Assembly: GCA_022844475.1 (NCBI GenBank)
Contig: JALHLR010000008.1
Location: forward strand, 3,295 to 49,578
Origin: Hyphomonadaceae bacterium
GTDB lineage: Bacteria > Pseudomonadota > Alphaproteobacteria > Caulobacterales > Hyphomonadaceae
Direction of reading: 5' to 3'
DNA length: 46,284 bases
The notes below the pieces were generated by a model, which worked only from the letters and a program-made list of their open reading frames with translations, did not search any database and was not told where the DNA came from. A program made the position numbers and the translations under genes. Of the stretch, positions 27,576 through 35,977 are shown piece by piece; the stretch's first letter is position 1; each line of letters starts with the position of its first letter.

Positions 27576-28886
27576 CTAGAGAAAGTCGATTTCGCGTGGG
27601 TCACCGCCTTCCCAGGCGCGCTGGATTTCTGCTGCCAGGAACAGCCCGCCAAGCGCCAGGACAGAGAGGCCGTCGCGTTGTGCGCGTTCGCGGGCCATGA
27701 TGGCGGCGCTTGCTGTGTCCGACGCCAGGGTGACGTCCTTCGCGTGTCGCCTGAAGATCGCTTCGAACAGTGCGGTGTCGGCGCCCGATTTGGTCGCGCG
27801 GGTCAGGATGAAATGGTCGAAGCGGCTGGCGGCGATCTCGGAAATCGCGGCGACTTCCTTCGACGACGATACTCCGAAGACGACCAGCGTTCGCTCCCGC
27901 GGCGAGAAGTCGAGGAAGGTGCGCGTAACGGCGTCGACCGCGCGGGGCGTATGGCCGACATCGATCCAGAGGTCGGGCGCGGTCGAGACCTTTTCGAGCC
28001 GTCCGGGCCACCGCGTCCGTCCAAGTGCAGCGAGCATGGCGAAGTGGCGGTCGGCGTTTTCCTCCGGCTTGAAGCCGAGCCAGATTTCGGCGGCGCGGAG
28101 CGCCGTGATCGCGTTGTGGACCTGATGGGTTCCCGGGAGCTTGAGGCGCACGGACTGGTCCGCTGCTGGCGCGACGGCGGCAAAGCCGTAGTTGAAGCGT
28201 GCGCCCTTGTGGGTGTTGACGACGCCTGTGACGCGACGGCTGGCGAGCGCTGGCAGCGTGGCTCTGCCCGCCAGACCAGCGAAAGCGGCGATGCGGTGGG
28301 CGAGGGGCTCTGCGATTGAGGGGGACAGTATCACGCACCCGCCGGGTGCGAGAGCGTCGACCTTGTCGTAGGCGATGAGTTCTTCCGTACCGCCCAGAAG
28401 CTCGGTGTGTTCAAGGTCGATCGAGGTAAGTACCGACACGCTGGCGCGCACGGTGCGGACAGGATCGTACCGGCCGCCGATGCCGGCCTCCCAGACGATG
28501 GCGTCGGGTTTTGTTTCCTGGAACCACAGGATCGCGATCAGGAACAGGAATTCGAAAGCACCCATGCGATCGCCCTCGGGCAGCGAGCGATTGAAGGCGA
28601 GGACAATCTCGGCAAGGCGGTCGAAGTCTTCCTTCGGGATCGGCGTGTCCCCGAACGTGAAGCGCTCGCGAACGTCGAACAGGTGGGGCGAGGTGAAGCA
28701 GCCGACCTTAAGTCCAGCGGCCTCGATCACTGAGGTCATGAAGCGCGCGGTTGAGCCTTTGCCGTTGGTGCCGGTGACGGCGATCGAGCGGCGCGCCAGG
28801 CCGGCGCGGTCGATCCGATGCGTCTGGTAGAATCGTTCAAGGCGATGAAGCCCGATGCCGTCGCCGAATTTCGGAAGGCCAAACAT
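27576..28886 (-). CDS. FolC-like Mur ligase family protein, diverged
   Basis: A 436-aa Mur-ligase-fold amide ligase, most like FolC: P-loop GTNGKGST (39-46), TSPHL, PGTHQVHNA and WPGRLE. It departs from true FolC at diagnostic points. The EAGLGGRLDATN motif reads EAGIGGRYDPVR (133-144), the carbamylated-lysine region reads YDKVDALAPG (173-182), and DGAHNP of the C-terminal domain is DVGHTP (309-314). It probably joins an amino acid to a carboxylate using ATP, but folate as substrate is doubtful. The ATG at 28886 overlaps the stop of the upstream ATP-grasp gene (TGATG), so the two are translationally coupled. It might still be the host's folC, which a genome search for a second copy would settle. 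Confidence 0.75.
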   Translation of the reverse strand: MFGLPKFGDGIGLHRLERFYQTHRIDRAGLARRSIAVTGTNGKGSTARFMTSVIEAAGLKVGCFTSPHLFDVRERFTFGDTPIPKEDFDRLAEIVLAFNRSLPEGDRMGAFEFLFLIAILWFQETKPDAIVWEAGIGGRYDPVRTVRASVSVLTSIDLEHTELLGGTEELIAYDKVDALAPGGCVILSPSIAEPLAHRIAAFAGLAGRATLPALASRRVTGVVNTHKGARFNYGFAAVAPAADQSVRLKLPGTHQVHNAITALRAAEIWLGFKPEENADRHFAMLAALGRTRWPGRLEKVSTAPDLWIDVGHTPRAVDAVTRTFLDFSPRERTLVVFGVSSSKEVAAISEIAASRFDHFILTRATKSGADTALFEAIFRRHAKDVTLASDTASAAIMARERAQRDGLSVLALGGLFLAAEIQRAWEGGDPREIDFL

Positions 28887-29857
28887 CAGCTGCCCAGGCA
28901 CGCGTTCAAGATGGATACCCAGATAGCACGGATCAGGTCGGTTCGCCCTGCAAGTTCGAGTGTGCGCAGGCCGGGATTGCCGTTCACTTCGATCACGACA
29001 GGATCGGAGAAATCGCGTGCGGTGGAAAGGTCAAACATGTCGACCGCGCCGATCCTGAGGCCGAGCGCCTGAACGGCGGTCACGGCGAGGCGGGCGAGGG
29101 CGGGCGGCGGCTGGTCGCTGACATGCTCGACGGCGCCGGCGGCGCTGAGATTGCGGCGGCCGGGGAGCGCGAGACGTCCGCCGACGGGGAGTATCTCAGC
29201 TGGGTCGCGCCCGGCGAGGACGGCTGCTGGAAGTGGAGAGACGCCCTCGCGGGAGACCGCAGCGTTGAGCGCAGACAGGAGGTCGGACAGAGCAGACCGC
29301 CCATCGCCGATGAGAGACGGGCTGGACTTGGTGGAATGGAACATCGCGCGCCCATCCTGCACGAAGATGCGGTGTTCATCGCCGCGCAGGACGGGTTCGA
29401 TGAGGAAGGATTCGAAATCGAGCGCGAGCCGCTTCGCATAGTCGTCGAGGGCGTCGGAATCGCTGACGACCTCGGCAAACGTGCCGCGTGAGCCGTGATT
29501 GGGTTTTGCGAAGACCGGGTAGCCCATGTTGGCGGCGAAGCGATGCGCGTCGGCCAGTTCATGCCCCGGTGAGCGCAGAGCGATGCGGCGGGTGTGCGCG
29601 AAGAAGAGTTCCCCGGGAATCACGGGCACGCCGGCTGCAGCGATCACTGCTTTTGTGTGCTGCTTGTCGCGCGAGATGGTGTAGGCGGTCGCGCTGTTCG
29701 TCGGATAGGCGCAGATATTGCCTCCGCCACCGAGCAGGAACTTCTCTTTGTGGGAGATACGGAAGAGATAGCCCTCGCCGCGGTCGAGATCCTCGAAGCG
29801 TGCGCCGATCGCCTCTGCGGCGTCGCGTGCATAGCGGGTGGAATCCGGGATCGGCAT
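28886..29857 (-). CDS. ATP-grasp ligase resembling the cyanophycin synthetase ATP-grasp domain
   Basis: A 323-aa ATP-grasp protein. DKQHTKAVIAAAGVPVIPG starts the fold as in CphA. KPNHGSRGTFAEV is the glycine-rich loop, FLIEPVLRGDEHRIFV the strand carrying adenine contacts, IGDGRSALSDLL matches the CphA-type GDGxxxxxxLI element, and VIEVNGNPG is the metal-binding Glu-Asn motif. The N-terminal NICAYPTNSATAY segment is family-specific. It should activate a carboxylate as acyl-phosphate for attack by an amine. No Shine-Dalgarno is obvious. The gene overlaps the following Mur ligase gene, and the pair recapitulates the ATP-grasp plus Mur ligase order of cyanophycin synthetase on two polypeptides. 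Product unknown. Confidence 0.8.
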   Translation of the reverse strand: MPIPDSTRYARDAAEAIGARFEDLDRGEGYLFRISHKEKFLLGGGGNICAYPTNSATAYTISRDKQHTKAVIAAAGVPVIPGELFFAHTRRIALRSPGHELADAHRFAANMGYPVFAKPNHGSRGTFAEVVSDSDALDDYAKRLALDFESFLIEPVLRGDEHRIFVQDGRAMFHSTKSSPSLIGDGRSALSDLLSALNAAVSREGVSPLPAAVLAGRDPAEILPVGGRLALPGRRNLSAAGAVEHVSDQPPPALARLAVTAVQALGLRIGAVDMFDLSTARDFSDPVVIEVNGNPGLRTLELAGRTDLIRAIWVSILNACLGS

Positions 29858-30195
29858 GAACCGGATTTAGCAGGGTCGTCGCGCTGGCGATACGGTCGGC
29901 AGGGGCGACCAGTCGTCATCATCGCGCACTGGCCGCGGCGGCGGGTCTTGTTCTGGCGGCACGGCCGCGCACGGCGGCGCGCTGTCATGCGCGGGCGATG
30001 GATGATCTGCGCCCGCGCGAAGGCCAGGCCGGGGTCGGCTGCAATGCGTGCGACGTGCTGAAGCCGATCGGGAACTGCAGACCTGACGTGGCTGCCGCGG
30101 CGGCGGAGCGGATGTTGCTCCGGCATGCGGAGCGGACGATCGTCAGGTGGCAGCCTCAGCCGGCGTGAGCAGCCGGAGCGTGCTCGCTGCCGTCA
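29858..30195. other. intergenic region, possible short coding stretch
   Basis: A 338-base gap between the ATP-grasp gene start and the M13 peptidase gene end. No convincing gene. On the plus strand a frame from ATG 29998 to TGA 30168 would give 56 aa, with a CNAC motif and a third cysteine (GNC). The same frame is open upstream through an Ala/Leu-rich, signal-like stretch (LAAAAGLVLAA) without a start codon. It lacks a ribosome site and is only a weak candidate. Confidence 0.25.
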
Positions 30196-32247
30196 CTACC
30201 AGATCCGCACGCGCTCGTTCGGCGAAAGATAGAGGCGGTCACCGGGCTTGATGGCGAAGGCGGCATACCAGGCGTCCATGTTGCGGACGACGCCGTTGAC
30301 GCGATAGCGACTGGGGGCGTGGTTGTCGCTGTCGAGCATGGCGCGGGCGAGTTCTTCGCGAACCTTGTCGCGATAGGTGCGGGCGTAAGCGATGAAGAAG
30401 CGCTGGTCGCCGGTGAGGCCTTCGATCACGGGCGCTTCCTTCCCGCTGAGCGACATCCGGTAGGCGGCGTAGGCGATTTCGAGGCCGGCGAGATCACCGA
30501 TGTTTTCCCCAAGCGTGCCCAGACCGTTCACGCAGGCGCCGAACCAGGGGCAGTAGCCGTCAAACTGTTCGACCAGCCGGTAGGACTTTGCGCGGAAGCG
30601 TTGGTCAGTCTCCTCGGTCCACCAGTTGCGGGTGCGGCCGGCGGCGTCCGACTGGCGGCCTTCGTCGTCGAAGCCGTGGCTCATTTCGTGACCGATGACG
30701 GCGCCGATGCCGCCGTAGTTTTCCGCGGGGTCGGCGTCGGGATTGAAGTAGGGGGGCTGCAGGATACCAGCGGGCAGGACGAAGCTGTTTGCGAGGGGGT
30801 TATAGAAGGCATTGACGACATGGGCGGGCGCTACCCAGCGCTTGCGGTCGACCGGACGGCGCAGGTCCGCCTGCTGCTGCTTCCAGTAGAATTCGTAGCT
30901 GGCGTACACTGCCTCGACCAGTTTGCCGGGTTCGACAGTGTAGCCGGAATAGTCGAGCCAGGTTTCGGGGTGACCGATCATGCCCTGGAGCGCGGCGAGC
31001 TTTTCGAGCGCCGCGTTGCGTGTCTGATCATCCATCCAGTCGAGGGCGCGCATGCGCGTCTCGAACGCCAGCCGGATGTTGCTGACGAGCACGTCGATCT
31101 GCGTCTTGTGATCGGGCGGGAAGTAGCGCGCCACGTAGAGCTGTGCGACAGCTTCGTCGAGCTGTTCCTCGACGACGGCGACAGCGAACTTCCAGCGTTC
31201 CGGCTCTTCGGTGACGCCGTAGAGCTGGCGCGAGAAGAAGTCGAAAGCACTCTCGCGGAATGCCTTCGGCAGGTAGGGCGAGAAGTCGCTCGCGAAATGA
31301 TACTCCATCCATAGCTTCCAGTCGGCGACGGGAATCCCGCGGACGACATTTGCGATATCCGCGACCGCGGTCTGGTCGGTGATGACGAAACTGTCGGCGC
31401 CCGAGAAGCCGGTCGAGTCGAGGAAGGTATCCCAGTCGAAGCCGGGGGCGAACGCCTTGAGTTCGGCGTAGGACATGGGGCGCATCGCCTCGGCGACACT
31501 GATCGAGCGGTCTTCATAAGTGTGTGCCTCGGCGATGCGGCGCTCGAGTGCGTAGACGCGCTTCGCGCCGCCTTCGGGGTCTGGATTGCCGAGCAGCCTG
31601 AGGATGGTTGCGACGTGGCGGCGGTAGGCAGCCTGCAGGGGGAGGGCTTCGATGCCGCCATCGATGTAATAGCCGTGATTTGGCATGCCGAGGCCGGCCT
31701 GCGAGATCCAGACGGCGTTGCGGTCAGGATCATCCGGCGAGGCGTCGACGCCGATCCCGAAGGGCGCGTTGTAGCCGATGACGCCCATCAGCCGGATGAC
31801 ATCCTCATAGCTCTGCGCGGCGCGCATCCGTTCGAGATGCGGGAGCAGGGGTTCGACGCCCCGCGCTTCGATGGCCGCCTCATCCATGGCGGCGAGATAG
31901 ATGTCGGCGATCTTCTGCTCGACGGATCCGCGTGCGGGTTTCGACGCCACGATCTCGGCAATCAGGCGGCGTACATTTTCCTCGACAGCTTCGGTCAGCT
32001 CCTCGGTTGCGCCCGACGACGACTTGTCGGCGGGCAGCTTGTAGGTCGAGAGCCACTCATGGTTGACGTAGCCGTAGAAATCGTCGCCCAGCGCCGGCTT
32101 GTCGGCGGACGGTTGGTCAACGATCAGCTGCGGGGCTACGGCGATGCCGGGAGGCAGCGTTGGTGCTGTGGGTGCAGCGCAGGCGACAAGGGAAAGCGAC
32201 GCCGCGGCGGCCATCAGGCCAAGGCGTTGCAGCAGGCTTGCGGTCAA
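30196..32247 (-). CDS. M13-family zinc metallopeptidase lipoprotein (copy 1)
   Basis: A 683-aa neprilysin/PepO-type metallopeptidase. Lipoprotein signal with Cys23 (LSLVAC). Zinc motif HEMSH (520-524) in GAVIGHEMSHGFDDEG, third ligand Glu in ENIGDLAGLEIAY, substrate-binding motif NAFYNP (the family's NAYY equivalent), and C-terminal LSPNERVRIW. It would degrade small peptides in the periplasm or at the outer membrane. Start is the TTG at 32247, which has GGGGA about six bases upstream and supplies the Arg before the hydrophobic core; the ATG at 32214 would leave the signal without a positive N-region. It is a paralogue of the adjacent upstream gene, same strand, 136 bases apart with a terminator between. 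Confidence 0.92.
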   Translation of the reverse strand: MTASLLQRLGLMAAAASLSLVACAAPTAPTLPPGIAVAPQLIVDQPSADKPALGDDFYGYVNHEWLSTYKLPADKSSSGATEELTEAVEENVRRLIAEIVASKPARGSVEQKIADIYLAAMDEAAIEARGVEPLLPHLERMRAAQSYEDVIRLMGVIGYNAPFGIGVDASPDDPDRNAVWISQAGLGMPNHGYYIDGGIEALPLQAAYRRHVATILRLLGNPDPEGGAKRVYALERRIAEAHTYEDRSISVAEAMRPMSYAELKAFAPGFDWDTFLDSTGFSGADSFVITDQTAVADIANVVRGIPVADWKLWMEYHFASDFSPYLPKAFRESAFDFFSRQLYGVTEEPERWKFAVAVVEEQLDEAVAQLYVARYFPPDHKTQIDVLVSNIRLAFETRMRALDWMDDQTRNAALEKLAALQGMIGHPETWLDYSGYTVEPGKLVEAVYASYEFYWKQQQADLRRPVDRKRWVAPAHVVNAFYNPLANSFVLPAGILQPPYFNPDADPAENYGGIGAVIGHEMSHGFDDEGRQSDAAGRTRNWWTEETDQRFRAKSYRLVEQFDGYCPWFGACVNGLGTLGENIGDLAGLEIAYAAYRMSLSGKEAPVIEGLTGDQRFFIAYARTYRDKVREELARAMLDSDNHAPSRYRVNGVVRNMDAWYAAFAIKPGDRLYLSPNERVRIW

Positions 32248-32327
32248 GGATTTCCCCGTCGGTGGCTGGGTTCAGAGTCTTGACTGTGGGATGGCCAAGT
32301 CAAGCGCTGCGATGCAGCGGAAAATGA

Positions 32328-32357
32328 AAAGCCCGCGATCTTTCGACCGCGGGCTTT
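32328..32357 (-). terminator. intrinsic terminator after M13 peptidase copy 2
   Basis: AAAGCCCGCG (32328-32337) and CGCGGGCTTT (32348-32357) form a perfect 10-bp stem with a 10-base loop. Read on the minus strand it ends in TTTTCATTTT, 27 bases after the stop of the upstream M13 gene. Thus the two tandem peptidase genes are probably separate transcripts. Confidence 0.88.
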
Positions 32358-32383
32358 CCCAGATCGCGTTCGGAGGAACGCTT

Positions 32384-34432
32384 CTACCAGATGCGCACGC
32401 GCTTTTCGGGCGGGATGTACATCTTGTCGGTGGGTTGGACGTTGAAGGCGGTGTACCACTCGTCGATGTTCGGGACGACGCCGTTGACGCGGAATTCCGG
32501 CGGCGAGTGCGGATCGGTCGCGAGCATGTTGCGCATGTTGTCCTCGCGGCTCATCGCACGCCAGACCTGCGCCCATGCCAGGAAGAAGCGCTGGTCTCCG
32601 GTGAGGCCGTCGAGCACGGGGGCTTCCTTGCCGCCGAGAGACTGCTTGTAGGCGGTGTAGGCCATGATCAGGCCGCCAAGGTCGCCGATGTTCTCGCCCG
32701 TGGTGAGGGCGCCGGAGATGCAGGCGTCCGGCAGCGGGCAGTATTTGTCGTACTGCGCGTTGAGGGCGGCGGTCTTGGTCAGGAACTTGGCTTTGGTGTC
32801 AGCGGTCCACCAGTCGCGCTGGACGCCGTTGGCGTCGAAGGCGGAGCCCTGATCGTCGAAGCCGTGGCCGATCTCGTGACCGATCACGCCGCCGATGGCC
32901 CCGTAATTGACAGCCGGATCAGCGTTCGCGTCGAAGAAGGGCGGCTGGAGGATGCCGGCCGGGAAGGTGATCTGGTTCATCAGCGGGTTGTAGTATGCGT
33001 TCACCGTCTGCGCGTTCATGCCCCACTCTTCGCGATCAACCGGGCCGCCGAGACGGGCGACCTGACGGTTCCACTCGAACTGGCGGGCGGCAAAGATGTT
33101 CTCGAACAGCTTGGTCTTGTCGATCTGCATGGCGGAGTAGTCGCGCCACTTGTTGGGGTAGCCGATCCGCGGTTCGAAGTTGGCCAGCTTCTTGAGGGCT
33201 TCGGCGCGCGTGGGTTCATCCATCCACTCGAGCTTCTCGATCCGGCCCTTGAGCGCCGAGTTCAGGTTTGCGACCAGCTCGTCCATCTTGGCCTTGCTCT
33301 CCGGTGGGAAGAACTTCGCGGCATAGGCCTCGCCAAGGGCTTCGCCCATGTTGCCGTCAAGCAGGGTCACGCCGCGCTTCCAGCGATCGCGCTTGGCCGG
33401 CACGCCCCGCAGGGTTTTCGAGAAGAATTCGAACGAGGCGTCGTCGAATGCTTTGGGCAGGAAGGCTGCGTTGTCGGACGCCATGTGGAAGGTGAGATAC
33501 TTCTTCCAGGCGGCGATCGGCTGCGAGTCGACCAGCTTGGCGCCAGCGGTGACCGAGGTGTCGCCATACGCCACCACGTTGGTGACGGCCGGGATGCCCG
33601 TGTCTTTCGCGAACTGTTCGAGATCGAAGTTGGGGGCCAGCTTCTTGAAGTCGGCGACGGACATGCCCTTGAAGGCCTTGTCCGGGACGCGAAGTGCTTC
33701 CTGCGTCCAGTGGCCTTTGGCGATCTCGGTCTCGAACTTGATCACGGTCTCTGCTGAGGCGGCAGGCGCCGGGTCGCCGAGGAGTTCGAACATCTTCGTG
33801 ACGTAGGTTTTGTACGCGGCGCGGTAGCCGTCGTACTTTTCGCTCTTCTCGAGATAGTAGTCGCGGTCCGGCATGCCGAGGCCGCCCTGAGCGGCCCAGA
33901 CGGCATAGCGGGTCGGGTCGGCGACGTCGGCCTCGATGCCGACGCCGAAGGGCGAGGCGTAGCCGACCTTGGCGATGACCTTCAGCAGGCCGGCCTTGTC
34001 GGTGATGCCGTTGATCTCGTCGAGATAGGGCTTGAGTGGTTCCGTGCCGCGCGCCTCGATCGTCGCTTCGTCCATCCAGGATGCGTAGAAGTCCGCGGCC
34101 TTGGCGACGTTCGAGCCCGGAGCAGGCGGGCTTGCGGCAAAGCCGTCGATGATCGTCTTGACGTCATTCTCGGATTTCACGGCCAGCTCGTCGAAGGCGC
34201 CATAACGCGCCTTGTCTTCGGGGAGCGTGAAGGTCGCGAGCCATTTGCCGCTGGCGTAACGGAAGAAATCGTCGCCCGGCTTCACGGCCTCGTCGCGGTT
34301 CGAAAGATCAACGCCCCACTCGCCGAGGACCGCCTTGGCCGGCTCGGCTGCGACTGGCGCGGGCGCTGTTTCATTGGAGCAAGCGGCAAGAAGCGCAGCC
34401 GCAGAAGCGGCGATGAGCAGGGACATTCGCAT
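32384..34432 (-). CDS. M13-family zinc metallopeptidase lipoprotein (copy 2)
   Basis: A 682-aa paralogue of the neighbouring M13 enzyme. Lipobox Cys in ASAAALLAAC, zinc motif HEIGH (519-523) in GGVIGHEIGHGFDDQG, third ligand in GENIGDLGGLIMAY, substrate motif NAYYNP and the conserved end PPEKRVRIW. All catalytic elements are intact, so both copies should be active. ATG at 34432 has AGAGG eight bases upstream; a GTG three codons earlier lies too near that site. It ends with a strong terminator. The two proteins share the same architecture but differ clearly in sequence, consistent with an old tandem duplication and divergence in peptide specificity. Confidence 0.93.
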   Translation of the reverse strand: MRMSLLIAASAAALLAACSNETAPAPVAAEPAKAVLGEWGVDLSNRDEAVKPGDDFFRYASGKWLATFTLPEDKARYGAFDELAVKSENDVKTIIDGFAASPPAPGSNVAKAADFYASWMDEATIEARGTEPLKPYLDEINGITDKAGLLKVIAKVGYASPFGVGIEADVADPTRYAVWAAQGGLGMPDRDYYLEKSEKYDGYRAAYKTYVTKMFELLGDPAPAASAETVIKFETEIAKGHWTQEALRVPDKAFKGMSVADFKKLAPNFDLEQFAKDTGIPAVTNVVAYGDTSVTAGAKLVDSQPIAAWKKYLTFHMASDNAAFLPKAFDDASFEFFSKTLRGVPAKRDRWKRGVTLLDGNMGEALGEAYAAKFFPPESKAKMDELVANLNSALKGRIEKLEWMDEPTRAEALKKLANFEPRIGYPNKWRDYSAMQIDKTKLFENIFAARQFEWNRQVARLGGPVDREEWGMNAQTVNAYYNPLMNQITFPAGILQPPFFDANADPAVNYGAIGGVIGHEIGHGFDDQGSAFDANGVQRDWWTADTKAKFLTKTAALNAQYDKYCPLPDACISGALTTGENIGDLGGLIMAYTAYKQSLGGKEAPVLDGLTGDQRFFLAWAQVWRAMSREDNMRNMLATDPHSPPEFRVNGVVPNIDEWYTAFNVQPTDKMYIPPEKRVRIW

Positions 34433-34597
34433 GAAAGACACCTCTGGAGACGGTATTGGCCGGCCTGACCGACGGTTGGCACGATTTCTCCCAGCGTTTT
34501 GACGATGTCAACGAGATTTATCGTAAATCAATATGTCGCGCACGGCGTGCACACGAAAATCACGACAAAACAGGCGGACCGCCCTAGTTATCGCCGC

Positions 34598-35977
34598 ATG
34601 AGCGATGGACCGGCCACTTCGTCTACGCAGGCGCCACAGAGCGCCCCGGCGCCACGCACGCGGGTCAGCGACTTCCGTGTGCTCGCAGGGGCGGCGATTG
34701 GGGTGATCCTCGTCCTTGCGCTTCTGGGCCAGGCGAACTGGCTGGCGGCCAGCCTTGGGGTGATGGGGCTGATCCTGTTTTCGACGGTCTGGTATTTCGG
34801 CACGGTCGATCCTGCGATCGAAGTGAAGGACGAACCCGAGGCAGCGATGCTTGAGGCGCGCAGGAAGGCTGCGCAGGAAAAGGCGTTCCGCACCTCGCTG
34901 GTCGAGGCGCTGCCGGAGCCGGCGCTCTACATCGATGCGCAGGGCAAGGTGGAGGCGGCCAATCCGGCCGCGCGGCAGACCTTCCGCTTTGTCGGCGCAG
35001 AGCCCCAGCTGACAGCCGTGGTGCGCAGGCCTGAACTGCTTGATGCGGTGGCGAGCGCGCGCCAGACCGGCGAGACGCAGCGCTTCGAGTTCGTCGAGCG
35101 TGACGAGACTGACCGTTACTTTGCCTGCGTGGCGGCGCCGCTGGGCGCGGGCATCCTGGTGAGCATGCACGACCTCACCGACATCAAGCGCGTCGAGCTG
35201 GCGCGCGTCGATTTTCTTGCCAACGCCAGCCATGAGTTGCGCACCCCACTGACGTCACTGTCGGGATTCATCGAGACGCTGCGGGGGCCGGCGCGCGACG
35301 ATGCGGAGGCGCGCGAGCGGTTCCTGGAAATCATGCAGGCGCAGGCCGACCGCATGAAGCGGCTGATCAGCGATCTCATGTCATTGTCGCGCATCGAACT
35401 GGTCGAGCATCGCCCGCCCGACGAGGAGACCGATCTTGCGGGCGTGGTGCAGGAAGTGGCGGCGGCTCTTGCGCCGGTAGCGGCAACGCGCGGCGTCACA
35501 GTGCGCGTGCGCGGCGCGGACAGTCCGGTCCCCGTGACTGGCGTTCGTGACGAGCTGGCGCAGGTGGTGCAGAACCTGATCGACAACGCCGTGAAGTATT
35601 CCGAGCCGCAGGGCGTGGTCGAGGTCGAGCTGTCGCCTGAGCTGTCAGGCGATCAGGCTGCGGCGCGAGCCGGACGGCTGTGGGAGAGTGCGGGCCACAT
35701 GTCGATCGTGTCTGCGGCGGGAAGGGGCCCCTGCGTGGCGCTGCGCGTGACGGACGCGGGACCGGGCATCGAGCGGCAATACCTGCCGCGCCTGTCGGAG
35801 CGTTTCTATCGCGTTGATCCGGGCAGAGGGTTGCGGCCGGGCACGGGTCTGGGGCTCGCGATCGTGAAGCACGTCGTGCAGCGCCATCGCGGGAGCTTTC
35901 TTGTCGAGAGCGAGCCGGGCCGCGGGTCTGCATTTGGGGTCGTTCTGCCGATGCGGCGTGCGGGCGGAGCGAGCTAG
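34598..35977 (+). CDS. phoR: phosphate regulon sensor histidine kinase PhoR
   Basis: A 459-aa sensor. Two closely spaced membrane segments (about 27-46 and 49-68), a PAS domain (about 100-200: LPEPALYIDAQGKVEAANPAA), HisKA with phospho-acceptor His212 in FLANASHELRTPLTSLSGF, and HATPase with NLIDNAVKYSE, VTDAGPGI and GTGLGLAIVKH. No large periplasmic domain, as in PhoR. The PhoR call rests on architecture plus pstB-phoU-phoB lying 2.4 kb downstream. ATG at 34598 chosen because upstream codons lack coding character; its ribosome site is poor. Unusually, two unrelated genes separate it from pstB. Its stop overlaps the convergent DUF4198 gene by four bases. Confidence 0.85.
   Translation: MSDGPATSSTQAPQSAPAPRTRVSDFRVLAGAAIGVILVLALLGQANWLAASLGVMGLILFSTVWYFGTVDPAIEVKDEPEAAMLEARRKAAQEKAFRTSLVEALPEPALYIDAQGKVEAANPAARQTFRFVGAEPQLTAVVRRPELLDAVASARQTGETQRFEFVERDETDRYFACVAAPLGAGILVSMHDLTDIKRVELARVDFLANASHELRTPLTSLSGFIETLRGPARDDAEARERFLEIMQAQADRMKRLISDLMSLSRIELVEHRPPDEETDLAGVVQEVAAALAPVAATRGVTVRVRGADSPVPVTGVRDELAQVVQNLIDNAVKYSEPQGVVEVELSPELSGDQAAARAGRLWESAGHMSIVSAAGRGPCVALRVTDAGPGIERQYLPRLSERFYRVDPGRGLRPGTGLGLAIVKHVVQRHRGSFLVESEPGRGSAFGVVLPMRRAGGAS

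Noticed and set aside
32099..33757. Plus-strand frame of about 550 codons opposite the M13 genes
   Set aside because: It spans the terminator between the two peptidase genes and has a Gly/Val/Arg composition typical of shadow frames.
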